From Sagittula stellata E-37 (GTDB taxonomy: Bacteria; Pseudomonadota; Alphaproteobacteria; Rhodobacterales; Rhodobacteraceae): 64,000 nucleotides of DNA. This document shows, in pieces, positions 26,171 through 34,549 of the stretch. A program made the translations under genes and the position numbers. The stretch is taken from contig NZ_CP155729.1 in assembly GCF_039724765.1 (NCBI RefSeq), positions 1 through 64,000 of the forward strand, read 5' to 3'. Numbering within the stretch: the stretch's first letter is position 1; every line of letters begins with the position of its first letter. The notes under the pieces are model-generated. The model did not search any database. It saw only the letters and a program-made list of their open reading frames with translations, and was not told where the DNA came from.

Positions 26171-26822
26171 CACGGATGACCCGTCTAAAAGATTGCTCGA
26201 AAGCCGCCTGCTCGCGCAATCGGCCCGCAACCTCGTCAACGCATCCTTCTCCTTCGACATTTTGCTGGAACGATTGGTCGAAAGCCTTTCCACCGTGAAC
26301 GGCTGGGAAACGAACAGCACAGGCATCGCTGCGGAATCCCGCGCCAGGGACCGCTGGGTAACGCCGTCTCTCACCCGCAATGTCGAAATCTCCGAAAAGA
26401 AAAACGGGGGCGGCCGCAAGCGGAAGATCGGAACCGTTTCTTTCACGATCAGGCTGTGTGACGACGCTGAATCAAACGCCGACGACGTCAAGAAGGCAAA
26501 CCTGCCATGGCAGGATCTGGCTTGCCTCTTCGTGGGTTTCCATTGGGTGGACAAAGCCAAAAGCGATACGTGGTCAGGCGCGGACTACTCGGCCCGCAAC
26601 TCGGACCATCTCAAGCACAGTCCCGGCCATGGGCTATGGTGCTGGTGGGATGGACAGGCTTGGGGCAATTTTTTTGCCATCCCGCTCGGTGAAATGAGGA
26701 AGGAGTGTCACATAGAGAACTATGTTTTAACTCCTCTGAAGACGCTAAACGCACACGGATTGGACGCCAAAACGGCAAAAACAGCACTTGGCGGCGTTCC
26801 TGCGCTGCAAAGGCCAGAATAA
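26154..26822 (+). CDS. Unknown partner protein of the nuclease-like gene
   Basis: A 222-residue protein without a recognised domain. It starts at ATG 26154, inside the end of the previous gene, so the two are likely translated together. The N-terminus is polar and helical (SFDILLERLVESLSTVNGWE). The middle is basic (KKNGGGRKRKIG), with a beta-like IGTVSFTIRLCDD after it. A Trp-rich segment (HGLWCWWDGQAWGNFF) follows, and KTAKTALGGVPAL is at the end. Base composition is lower in GC than the flanks. It could be a specificity or regulatory subunit for the nuclease-like protein; this is speculation. Confidence 0.65.
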   Translation: MTQTTDTDDPSKRLLESRLLAQSARNLVNASFSFDILLERLVESLSTVNGWETNSTGIAAESRARDRWVTPSLTRNVEISEKKNGGGRKRKIGTVSFTIRLCDDAESNADDVKKANLPWQDLACLFVGFHWVDKAKSDTWSGADYSARNSDHLKHSPGHGLWCWWDGQAWGNFFAIPLGEMRKECHIENYVLTPLKTLNAHGLDAKTAKTALGGVPALQRPE

Positions 26823-27263
26823 ACTTCGTACGCTCTTTCCGCCTCACGGTCTTGTGAATACGCAATCGACACGTTCGCGCCGGTTTTTGCACTGTAACTG
26901 TGTCTGCCTTACCAAAACCGCCCGAATCGCCGGATTGGCGCGTTAACGAAGGTTGCCAACCGGCCGGTTCGACCCTTCCAACCGGCCGGGACTCACCATA
27001 AGAAACGGTTAATCCGCCCCGGTTAACCCAGCGGTCGGCGGGTTTGCGGCGGCTTGGGAAATTCCCTTGATTTGCAGGGTTCTCGCGCGTAGAAGGCCCC
27101 ATCTCAGGCACCGGGGCGACTCGGATGCCTTGGGTATCGTGGCGTCTCCACCCGGGGCCCCACGCAAGCAAAGCAACAGCTGGCGGTGCAAATTCCTGTT
27201 TGGAATCAAGGTGCTGACAGACATTTCCGCGGGCAAACCGCGTGTGAAAAAGGAGAAGGTCAG
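26823..27263 (+). other. Long region and leader upstream of rplS
   Basis: These 441 bases have no convincing gene. They contain several AACCGGCCGG and GGTTAA segments and, near the end, the rplS promoter followed by a transcribed leader of about 165 bases. The leader is GC-rich with possible hairpins (for example CACCCGGGGCCCC). An autogenous control element is possible, but I recognise no known leader. Confidence 0.4.
27067..27095 (+). promoter_or_regulatory. Putative sigma70 promoter of rplS-rpmE
   Basis: TTGATT (27067-27072), a 17-base spacer, and TAGAAG (27090-27095). Spacing is ideal and the position precedes rplS by about 170 bases. Confidence 0.45.
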
Positions 27264-27644
27264 ATGGATCTGATCGCACAACTCGAAGCGGAGCAGATCG
27301 CTTCGCTGGGGAAAGAGATCCCCGATTTCAAGGCAGGTGACACCGTCCGCGTCGGCTACAAGGTCACCGAAGGCACCCGCACCCGTGTCCAGAACTACGA
27401 GGGCGTTGTCATTTCTCGTAAGAATGGCAAGGGGATAGCCGGTTCGTTCACCGTTCGGAAGATCTCCTTCGGCGAAGGTGTGGAGCGTGTTTTCCCGCTG
27501 TATTCCACCAACATCGAGTCCATCGAAGTCGTCCGTCGCGGCCGCGTCCGCCGCGCCAAGATGTACTACCTCCGCTCGCGCCGCGGCAAGTCGGCCCGCA
27601 TCGCGGAAGTCACCAATTACAAAGCCCCGAAGGCTCAGGCGTAA
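27264..27644 (+). CDS. rplS: 50S ribosomal protein L19
   Basis: A 126-residue L19. Motifs: [54 protein letters not shown], and [21 protein letters not shown]. It starts at ATG 27264 after AAGGAGAAGG. It is followed 12 bases later by rpmE, so the two form an operon. A strong promoter-like sequence lies at 27067. Confidence 0.98.
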   Translation: MDLIAQLEAEQIASLGKEIPDFKAGDTVRVGYKVTEGTRTRVQNYEGVVISRKNGKGIAGSFTVRKISFGEGVERVFPLYSTNIESIEVVRRGRVRRAKMYYLRSRRGKSARIAEVTNYKAPKAQA

Positions 27645-27656
27645 GGAACGGATCGG

Positions 27657-27878
27657 ATGAAAAAGGATCTTCACCCCGACTACCACATCGTCACCGTCAA
27701 GATGACCGACGGGACCGAATTCCAGACCCGCACCACCTGGGGCAAAGAAGGCGACACACTCGTCCTCGACATCGACCCCACCGTGCACCCGGCATGGACC
27801 GGCGGCTCGTCGCGCCTGCTCGACCAAGGCGGCCGCGTGTCGAAGTTCAAGAAGAAGTACGAAGGCCTCGGCTTCTGA
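27657..27878 (+). CDS. rpmE: 50S ribosomal protein L31
   Basis: A 73-residue L31. Motifs: [37 protein letters not shown] and [13 protein letters not shown]. The zinc-binding cysteines of the C+ type are absent, so this is the alphaproteobacterial zinc-independent form. It starts 12 bases after rplS. Confidence 0.97.
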   Translation: MKKDLHPDYHIVTVKMTDGTEFQTRTTWGKEGDTLVLDIDPTVHPAWTGGSSRLLDQGGRVSKFKKKYEGLGF

Positions 27879-27887
27879 TATTTTCGA

Positions 27888-27904
27888 AGCCCGACAAGGG
27901 CTTA
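27888..27904. terminator. Weak hairpin between rpmE and the converging histidine kinase gene
   Basis: A 6-base stem (AAGCCC/GGGCTT) and a 5-base loop lie between convergent genes. The T-tract is poor. Confidence 0.35.
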
Positions 27905-29257
27905 TTCGCCGACAGGAACGCCGCCCTCCAGGGCGGCGTTTGACGTTTGGCCGACCGGTTCCTGCAGCGAGACAAGCGGGAACAGCATGGCGATGCGGGT
28001 CCCCTTGTCAGAGCTTTCGATCTTCAGGCCGCCGTGTGCGGAACGCACGAAACCGGCCACCATCGACAGGCCCAGACCGGTGCCCATGCCCGGCGGCTTG
28101 GTGGTGAAGAAAGGCTCTGCCACCATCGGGAGGACGTCGCCGGGAATGCCGGCACCTGTGTCCGCCACAGCGATCGAGACGTATCGCCCCGGCGGCAGCG
28201 CATGTCCGTCGCCAGTGGCCAGTTCCTCGGTGAGCCGCTCTTCCGACGTGATGATCTCAACCGAACCGTTGCCCTCGATGGCATCGACCGAGTTCTTCAC
28301 GAGGTTCAGGACCGCCGTGGTCAACTGGGCATCGTCCAGCTTGACCGGCAACCGCCCAGGGTGGCGCAGGTGCACCTTCTCTATGCGCGCCGGCACCAGC
28401 GTATTGACAAGCGATACGATCCCATCGACGGCGACATTCGCATCAAGGACGCGCGCGCGCGTCGGAGCTTTGCGGGCATAGACCAGAAGCTGCTGCACGA
28501 CTGCCTCCGCCCGCTTTGCCGCGGCCTGTGCCTCTTCGACGGCGGCATCGCGTTCAGCACGGTCGGTCATCAGGTGGTAGAGTTCCAGGTTGCCCTGTAC
28601 CACCGTGAGTATGTTGTTGAAATCATGCGCAACGCCGCCGGCGAGGCGGCCGATGGCGGACATCTTCTGATCCTGTGCGAGGCGCTCTGCCGTCTCTTCC
28701 AGCGTCATCCTGGACGTACGCGTAAACAGCATCGCAAGCGCCGTGTAGGCCAGAGCCACGACAACGACGATCAGCACACCCAGCTTTGCGAAGTAGCCGT
28801 CGAAATCGTCCATGTGGCTGCCGACGGTCAGCAACAGGAAGACGCCGAACAGCGCGATCTGCGCCCAGGCCAGCCAAAGGATCCGGTCGCCGCGCCGGAT
28901 CTGATAGACCATTGTCGACCCCATGAGGATCGCCCCGAGGGCGATCTTTTCCGGCGCTTCGTTCATCGAGAAGTGCACCGGCAACCACATGAAGGCGACG
29001 ACAACGACAAGGTAGGACAGGCCCGCAATCATCACGTGGTGCGGCTGAGCAATCTCACGGTGTACGACGATATAGCGGCAGTGCAGCGCATGCGCGAGGA
29101 AGTAACCCGCGCACCACGCCGCGGGCAGCAGGTTGCCTACGTAGAAACACAAAAGCACCGCACCAAAGAACACGGCAACCAGCCGCACGATCAGTTCGCG
29201 CCGGACGCCATACTCGACGTCGTAAAGAAGCTGCATGTTACGGCGCGCGGCTGTCAT
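27902..29257 (-). CDS. Membrane-bound sensor histidine kinase (orphan)
   Basis: A 451-residue kinase. Residues 20-180 hold about six membrane helices with no periplasmic domain of note. The H-box is [11 protein letters not shown] with His211. The ATP-binding part follows: N-box [10 protein letters not shown]1 DTGAGIP, F-box EPFFTTKP and G2 GMGTGLGLS. The 'HDFNNIL' type is typical of hybrid or PAS-linked kinases, but no receiver domain is present here. No response regulator is adjacent. A TTAA-N7-TTAA site lies about 170 bases upstream. The signal is unknown. Confidence 0.93.
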   Translation of the reverse strand: MTAARRNMQLLYDVEYGVRRELIVRLVAVFFGAVLLCFYVGNLLPAAWCAGYFLAHALHCRYIVVHREIAQPHHVMIAGLSYLVVVVAFMWLPVHFSMNEAPEKIALGAILMGSTMVYQIRRGDRILWLAWAQIALFGVFLLLTVGSHMDDFDGYFAKLGVLIVVVVALAYTALAMLFTRTSRMTLEETAERLAQDQKMSAIGRLAGGVAHDFNNILTVVQGNLELYHLMTDRAERDAAVEEAQAAAKRAEAVVQQLLVYARKAPTRARVLDANVAVDGIVSLVNTLVPARIEKVHLRHPGRLPVKLDDAQLTTAVLNLVKNSVDAIEGNGSVEIITSEERLTEELATGDGHALPPGRYVSIAVADTGAGIPGDVLPMVAEPFFTTKPPGMGTGLGLSMVAGFVRSAHGGLKIESSDKGTRIAMLFPLVSLQEPVGQTSNAALEGGVPVGE

Positions 29258-29425
29258 CTGCCCCCATTTACTCCGTTGGTCAGGACGGCCGGCAACGACG
29301 CATGTCCCGCAATCGCCCGCTCGGACAAGCCGATCTGCCGGTGTCTCGGTCAGGAACCTGGGCTCATTACATTTACCTAACGGAATAGTATACGCTCAAC
29401 CCGGTCTGCAAAGACCAAACCATGG

Positions 29426-29440
29426 TTAATACACCGTTAA
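29426..29440. promoter_or_regulatory. CtrA-type site upstream of the histidine kinase gene
   Basis: TTAA at 29426-29429, seven bases, then TTAA at 29437-29440, matching the full CtrA consensus. It lies in the 200-base region before the kinase gene and just after the amidase stop. The consensus is known from Caulobacter and Rhodobacterales; binding is inferred. Confidence 0.5.
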
Positions 29441-29457
29441 TCGGTTGAAACTGAGTC

Positions 29458-30294
29458 TTAGCGGCACCGTAAGGCGGGATCATCCAGAAGCGGGAACAGG
29501 GCGGTGTCGTCGATGATCCCGGGCGAATAGCGAGAGCGGTCGGTAGACACGAGACGGTCGAACGCCCGGCGAGACGCCTTGCCCCATACACCATCCGGAT
29601 CGAGCGACCCGCAGCCCCGCGCCGCCAACTCGGTCTGGAGACTAAAGGTCAGCACCCGCAACCGCAGGTCATCCGCCTCTTTCATGATGCGCTCACCCGG
29701 GCAGGATGTGCTGGCATAGTGCAAATGCGGCCGAATGTTTGCGGTCGGCACGCGGTAGGCCCTTTGGGCTTCGGACATGACGCGCACATAGGACAGCCGC
29801 GCGGCATCGGTCAGGGCTTCGTGGTTGAAATCGCCAAGCGCGACGACGGCGAAATGCCCGGTGAAATCCGCCTTCTCGGTGCCGCCAATCACCGTGGACT
29901 TCGTGGCCGGAGCATAGCGCACGGGCCGGCCCTTCGCGATCTGGCCGGCCTTGTCGATGGCATAGTGGTACGCGATCATCCCCAGCCCGGCATTTGCGAC
30001 GTGGTCGTGGTTGATGTTGCGCACCCTCTGGGAGATCGATTGCCGGTCGCGTGCAGCCGACGCCTTGCGGAACAGGGCAGCGTCCGTACCGGCGAAGCCC
30101 TCGTGATGGAACGTGATGTGTGTGATGCGGCTGTGCCCGTAACGGCGCAGCGTCTTCTGATCGATTTCGCTCAGGTCGACGGTGATCTCGCCAGGGACCT
30201 GTAGCGGCGCAGGCTCTGGCACCACGCCTTCGGCCTTGACCAAAGCCGGGCACAGTAACAGGACGCTCAACGCTGCGATCTTCGGTAGCTTCAT
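29458..30294 (-). CDS. Exported peptidoglycan amidase (Amidase_2/PGRP-like) with C-terminal PG-binding motif
   Basis: A 278-residue envelope protein. A signal peptide (MKLPKIAALSVLLLCPALVKAEG) precedes an Amidase_2/PGRP-like domain. Zinc ligands are suggested by ITHITFHHEG (His63/64) and the later RPHLHYASTSCPGERI. A middle segment NINHDHVANAGLGMIAYHYAID matches the PGRP pattern. The last 50 residues (ARGCGSLDPDGVWGKASRRAFDRL) resemble a peptidoglycan-binding motif. It probably cleaves the MurNAc-L-Ala bond. It starts at ATG 30294 and is monocistronic. Confidence 0.85.
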   Translation of the reverse strand: MKLPKIAALSVLLLCPALVKAEGVVPEPAPLQVPGEITVDLSEIDQKTLRRYGHSRITHITFHHEGFAGTDAALFRKASAARDRQSISQRVRNINHDHVANAGLGMIAYHYAIDKAGQIAKGRPVRYAPATKSTVIGGTEKADFTGHFAVVALGDFNHEALTDAARLSYVRVMSEAQRAYRVPTANIRPHLHYASTSCPGERIMKEADDLRLRVLTFSLQTELAARGCGSLDPDGVWGKASRRAFDRLVSTDRSRYSPGIIDDTALFPLLDDPALRCR

Positions 30295-30362
30295 CCGCTG
30301 GCCCCTCCCCTGCTTTGATGAAAGCAGTCTGCCCGCAAGCGGCGTCCTGTGCGACTGGGAAA

Positions 30363-30392
30363 ATGCCAGCGGCGGGAACGTGCCGCCGCTGG
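30363..30392 (-). terminator. Terminator after the AGCS symporter gene
   Basis: A perfect 11-base stem (30364-30374 with 30382-30392), a 7-base loop and, in the minus direction, an ATTTT tail. It lies 44 bases beyond the symporter stop codon. Confidence 0.8.
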
Positions 30393-30435
30393 CCTTGCAA
30401 TTCGGTGGGGCGCGGACCGGCCACGCCCCAATCCG

Positions 30436-31989
30436 TCACTTGAACTTGCGGATCTCTCCGGACTTCAGCCGCGACATGTAGCTGTCCAGTTCCCGCTTCA
30501 CGATCGGCATCAGGAAGTAGAGGCCCGCGATGTTGACCACCGCCATGGCAAAGATCGCCGCGTCGGAGAAGTCGATCACCGGGCCGAGGTTCGCCGCCGC
30601 GCCGATCACCACGAAGATGCAGAAGATCACCTTGAAGACGATCTCGGTGGTCTTGCCCTCGCCGAAGAGGAAGGTCCACGCCTTGAGACCGTAGTAGCTC
30701 CACGAGATCATGGTCGAGAAGGCGAACAGGATCACCGCGACGGCAAGCACGTAGGGGAACCACGAGAAGGCCGAGGAGAACGCTGCAGAGGTCAGGCTGA
30801 CGCCCGAGGACCCATCCAGCGTCTGGATCGACCCGCCTTCGGTCAGGATGTAGAGGCCGGTCTCCGGATCGCTGACAAGCTGGCCCGAGATGATGATCAC
30901 CAGCGCCGTCATGGTGCAGATGACCACAGTGTCGATGAAGGGTTCGAGCAGGGAAACGAAACCCTCGGTGATCGGCTCCTTCGTCTTCACGGCAGAGTGC
31001 GCGATGGCCGCCGAGCCCACGCCCGCTTCGTTCGAGAAGGCCGCCCGCTTGAAACCTTGGATCAGCGCGCCGACAAGACCGCCCGCCACGCCGAGACCGG
31101 TGAACGCGCCCGCGAAGATCTGGCCAAAGGCCCAGCCGATCTTGTCCGCGTTCATCAAGATGATGACCAGCGCGGCAAGCACATAGAGGATGCCCATGAA
31201 CGGCACGACTTTCTCGGTGACCTGCGCGATGGACTTCAAGCCACCGATGATGACCGCAAAGACCACGCCCGCGAAGATCACACCGGTGATCCAGCCCGGG
31301 TATTCGCCGACGATCCCGGCGATCTGCTGGTGCGCCTGGTTGGACTGGAACATGTTGCCGCCGCCAAGACTGCCAAGGATGCAGAAGATCGCGAACAGTA
31401 CAGCCAGCACCTTGCCACCGGGCAGGCCGCGCTCTGCGAAGCCCTTGTCCAGATAGTACATGGGTCCACCCGACACATGCCCGTCAGGGAATTCGTTGCG
31501 GTACTTCACACCCAGCGTACATTCGGTGAACTTGGACGCCATGCCCATCAGACCGGCCAGGATCATCCAGAAGGTCGCCCCGGGTCCCCCAATGCCGACG
31601 GCCACTGCGACCCCCGCGATATTGCCAAGCCCGACAGTGCCGGACAGCGCCGTGGCAAGCGCCTGAAAGTGGCTCACCTCACCGGCATCGTTGGGGTCGG
31701 AGTAGTCGCCCTTCACCAGCGCGATGGAGTGCGGAAAGGCCCGGAACTGGATCAGTCCGAAGTAGATGGTAAAGATTGTCGCCGCGATCACCAGCCATGC
31801 CACGATCCACGGAAAGGAGGTGCCCGGGAAAGGGCTGAAGATGAAGTTGACGAACCAGCCCGTGGCGCTGGCAAAGGCGTCGTTCACAGCCTGGTCGAGC
31901 GTCGGCTCCGCTTCCTGTGCGCCGGCCGTGACCGCCGATGTGGTTACTACGAATGCGGCCAGGGCCGCGCGTTTGAAATACGTTGTCAT
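30436..31989 (-). CDS. Alanine/glycine:cation symporter (AGCS family)
   Basis: A 517-residue sodium:amino acid symporter. The N-terminus looks like a signal segment ([19 protein letters not shown]). Family motifs: [51 protein letters not shown], and [16 protein letters not shown]. It starts at ATG 31989, eight bases after AGGA. The upstream universal stress gene ends 25 bases before, so the two form an operon. Na+-coupled uptake of Ala/Gly is the usual role. Confidence 0.93.
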   Translation of the reverse strand: MTTYFKRAALAAFVVTTSAVTAGAQEAEPTLDQAVNDAFASATGWFVNFIFSPFPGTSFPWIVAWLVIAATIFTIYFGLIQFRAFPHSIALVKGDYSDPNDAGEVSHFQALATALSGTVGLGNIAGVAVAVGIGGPGATFWMILAGLMGMASKFTECTLGVKYRNEFPDGHVSGGPMYYLDKGFAERGLPGGKVLAVLFAIFCILGSLGGGNMFQSNQAHQQIAGIVGEYPGWITGVIFAGVVFAVIIGGLKSIAQVTEKVVPFMGILYVLAALVIILMNADKIGWAFGQIFAGAFTGLGVAGGLVGALIQGFKRAAFSNEAGVGSAAIAHSAVKTKEPITEGFVSLLEPFIDTVVICTMTALVIIISGQLVSDPETGLYILTEGGSIQTLDGSSGVSLTSAAFSSAFSWFPYVLAVAVILFAFSTMISWSYYGLKAWTFLFGEGKTTEIVFKVIFCIFVVIGAAANLGPVIDFSDAAIFAMAVVNIAGLYFLMPIVKRELDSYMSRLKSGEIRKFK

Positions 31990-32014
31990 CCTGCGATGTC
32001 CTGTTCTTTTCGCG

Positions 32015-32449
32015 TCAGGGAACGATGGTGCAAGGCACCGGCGAAGCCTGGACCAGGTGGCCCGCAACCGATCCGAAGACCCGGCTGCCGAGGGAAGAAC
32101 GCCCGTTGCGTCCAATGAAGATCTGGGCAACGTCCGGCGCTTCGGCGATTTCACAAATGATTTCGGCGATATGGCCATAGCGCAGGACGGTTTCGACGCG
32201 GACGCCCTTCGCCTCTGCCGCACGCTGGGCAGGCTCGATGATCGCCGTCTCGGCACGGGCGAGCTCATCCTTGCGGCGTTGGCTGCGTTCCGCGACCTCC
32301 TGCGGCGTCAGAAAGGAATAGGGCGACCATTCCAAAACGTAGGCGACCACGATGGTGCCACCCTGAGCAATGGCCCGTTCGGTTGCGAAATCCAGCGCAC
32401 GCTGCGCCGTCTCGCTCCCGTCGAAGCCGACAACGAACTTCCCTGTCAT
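32015..32449 (-). CDS. Universal stress protein (UspA family)
   Basis: A 144-residue single-domain UspA. Motifs: [18 protein letters not shown] at the N-terminus and the ATP-binding [19 protein letters not shown] with [13 protein letters not shown] at the end. The ATP-loop is close to G-x2-G-x9-G-S/T. It is the first gene of an operon with the AGCS symporter and is divergent from the DUF442-SQR gene. The 260-base region between them contains one SqrR-type operator. An ATP-binding stress role is inferred from the family. Confidence 0.92.
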   Translation of the reverse strand: MTGKFVVGFDGSETAQRALDFATERAIAQGGTIVVAYVLEWSPYSFLTPQEVAERSQRRKDELARAETAIIEPAQRAAEAKGVRVETVLRYGHIAEIICEIAEAPDVAQIFIGRNGRSSLGSRVFGSVAGHLVQASPVPCTIVP

Positions 32450-32645
32450 ATCCGTGTTATCCTTTTGTCTTTATTGTTGATTCAGCCTGAAGGCCTTGAA
32501 TAGGTTAACAGTCGCCTCGCGGGCGAATGGTCCTAATTCCTCCGCAATACTTGAGCTTTCGACTGATTTTCCCCGTCTTGCGCGTACTATTCGCAAAAAA
32601 TCCTCCGATAGTTCCCGTAACGGCAACTGCGACTCATTGAACTGT

Positions 32646-32673
32646 TTCAAATTCAATTATTCGAATGCATAAA
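32646..32673 (+). promoter_or_regulatory. Promoter with SqrR/BigR-type operator upstream of the DUF442-SQR gene
   Basis: ATTC-N8-GAAT at 32651-32666. The overlapping promoter is TTCAAA (32646-32651), a 16-base spacer and CATAAA (32668-32673). The operator starts on the last base of the -35 and ends one base before the -10. A repressor here would block RNA polymerase until sulfide or polysulfide oxidises it. Confidence 0.7.
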
Positions 32674-32708
32674 GACGGAATTGATGATTCTCTGGGCAGG
32701 AGCGCACC

Positions 32709-34382
32709 GTGGAATTCCGCAAGATCACTGACGACATCGCCGTCTCGCCGCAGATCGCCACCGAAGACGTTCAGGCCATCGCCGACGCCGGATACAGGTC
32801 AATCGTGTGCAACCGTCCGGATGGCGAAGGCGCAGACCAGCCGACCTTCCAAGAGATCGCGGCAGCCGCCGAAGCGGCGGGCCTCAGGGCCGTTCACCAG
32901 CCCGTCGTCAGCGGCAAGGTAACGGACGAGACCGCCGCAGAGTTCGGCACGCTGCTTAAAGAGCTGCCCGGCCCGGTCTTTGCCTACTGCCGCACCGGCA
33001 CCCGCTCGACCACGCTCTGGTCCCTGTCCCAGGCCCGGACCATGGAGCCGTCCGCCATCCTCGGCGCGGCCAAGGCGGCGGGCTACGACATGGCAGGCGT
33101 GGTCCGACGGATCGTGAACGGCGGCAAGACACCGACCGACGAAGGCGACGCGAAGTTCGACGTGGTGATCGTCGGCGGTGGCGCTGCCGGTATCTCGGTC
33201 GCGTCCTCGCTGATGACCCGCCGCGCCGGGCTCGGCATCGCGATCATCGACCCGGCCGATATCCACTACTACCAGCCCGGCTGGACCATGGTCGGCGGCG
33301 GCGTGTTCGAGGCGCAGACCACCGCGCGCACCATGGCTTCGCTCATCCCGAAGGGCGTGCACTGGATCAAGTCCGCCGTCGCGGCCTTCGAACCCGACAA
33401 CAATTCAGTGATCCTCGACGGCTGCCGCGTGGTGAAGTACGACCGGCTGATCGTCTGCCCCGGGCTGAAACTCGACTGGAACGGCGTCGAAGGGCTGGTG
33501 GATACGCTTGGCAAGAACGGCGTCACCTCCAACTACCGCTTCGATCTGGCGCCTTACACATGGGAGCTGGTGCAGGGGCTGAAGAAGGGCCGCGCGCTGT
33601 TCACCCAGCCGCCCATGCCGATCAAGTGCGCGGGCGCACCGCAGAAGGCGCTCTATTTGTCGGGCGACCATTGGTATCGCAACGGCGCTCTGAAGGACAT
33701 CGACATCCAGTTCATGAATGCCGGTGGCGTTCTGTTCGGCGTGAAGGACTATGTGCCCGCCCTGATGAAGTATGTCGAGCGCTACGATGCCAAGCTGAAC
33801 TTCTTCCACAATCTCATCCGCGTGGATGGCGCGGCGAAGCAGGCGACCTTCAGGGTGTCGAAACCGGACACCGAACCAGCGGAGGTCACCGTGGACTTCG
33901 ACATGCTCCATGTCTGCCCGCCGCAGGTCGCCCCGGATTTCATCCGCGTCTCGCCGCTGGCCGATGCGGCGGGATGGGTCGACGTCGACCAGTCCACGTT
34001 GCGCCACAAGACCTTCGAAAACGTCTGGTCGCTGGGGGACGTGATGAACGCGCCCAACGCCAAGACCGCCGCCGCCGCGCGTATTCAGGCGCCCATCGTG
34101 GCCGAAAACGTCGTCGCAGACATTCGCGGCCTGAACCCTCAAGCAGTCTACAACGGCTATGGCTCCTGCCCGCTGACCGTCGAAAAGGGCAAGATCGTTC
34201 TGGCGGAATTCGGGTATGGCGGGGCGTTGCTGCCGTCCTTTCCCAGGTGGTTCATCGACGGCACCAAGCCGACACGTGCGGCGTGGTTGCTGAAGGAACA
34301 GATCCTCCCCCCGATCTACTGGAAGGCCATGCTCAGGGGGCGGGAATGGATGGCCAAGCCAGAGACCGTCTCTGCAGGGTGA
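32709..34382 (+). CDS. DUF442 (phosphatase/rhodanese-like)-sulfide:quinone oxidoreductase fusion
   Basis: A 557-residue fusion. Residues 1-110 form a DUF442/TIGR01244 domain with the loop CRTGTRS (Cys94). Residues 150-557 form a type II SQR: FAD motif VVIVGGGAAG (152-161), PIKCAGAPQKALYLSGD (Cys307), HVCPPQVAPDF (Cys403), AGWVDVDQSTLRHKTF, and NGYGSCPL with LLKEQILPPIYWKAMLRG at the end. It should oxidise sulfide and pass electrons to quinone, with DUF442 probably handling the persulfide. The second redox cysteine of human SQOR (GDC) is Val446 here (GDVMNAP). It starts at 32709 and has a SqrR-type operator upstream. Confidence 0.9.
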   Translation: MEFRKITDDIAVSPQIATEDVQAIADAGYRSIVCNRPDGEGADQPTFQEIAAAAEAAGLRAVHQPVVSGKVTDETAAEFGTLLKELPGPVFAYCRTGTRSTTLWSLSQARTMEPSAILGAAKAAGYDMAGVVRRIVNGGKTPTDEGDAKFDVVIVGGGAAGISVASSLMTRRAGLGIAIIDPADIHYYQPGWTMVGGGVFEAQTTARTMASLIPKGVHWIKSAVAAFEPDNNSVILDGCRVVKYDRLIVCPGLKLDWNGVEGLVDTLGKNGVTSNYRFDLAPYTWELVQGLKKGRALFTQPPMPIKCAGAPQKALYLSGDHWYRNGALKDIDIQFMNAGGVLFGVKDYVPALMKYVERYDAKLNFFHNLIRVDGAAKQATFRVSKPDTEPAEVTVDFDMLHVCPPQVAPDFIRVSPLADAAGWVDVDQSTLRHKTFENVWSLGDVMNAPNAKTAAAARIQAPIVAENVVADIRGLNPQAVYNGYGSCPLTVEKGKIVLAEFGYGGALLPSFPRWFIDGTKPTRAAWLLKEQILPPIYWKAMLRGREWMAKPETVSAG

Positions 34383-34465
34383 GACATGAAGGGCCGGAAC
34401 GTGTTCCTGGCCCTTTTTGCATACCCCCGGGGCCAGTTTTCCATTCAAAGGTGCATTCGAACCTT

Positions 34466-34493
34466 TTCAAATTCTATTTTTCGAATATATAAG
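34466..34493 (+). promoter_or_regulatory. Promoter with SqrR/BigR-type operator upstream of the SulP gene
   Basis: ATTC-N8-GAAT at 34471-34486. The promoter is TTCAAA (34466-34471), a 16-base spacer and TATAAG (34488-34493), with the same geometry as the site at 32646. Confidence 0.7.
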
Positions 34494-34549
34494 CCATCAA
34501 CAACCGGGGCGACTCGCATCCCTGACCCCAGATCTACAGGACTATGCCA

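Noticed and set aside
27001..27027. Possible CtrA site GGTTAA...GGTTAA upstream of rplS
   Set aside because: The two TTAA cores are separated by ten bases instead of seven.
32471..32656. 61-codon minus-strand frame between the universal stress and SQR genes
   Set aside because: It needs a TTG start overlapping the operator, has no Shine-Dalgarno and uses AT-rich third positions. It looks somewhat protein-like, but is better seen as regulatory DNA.
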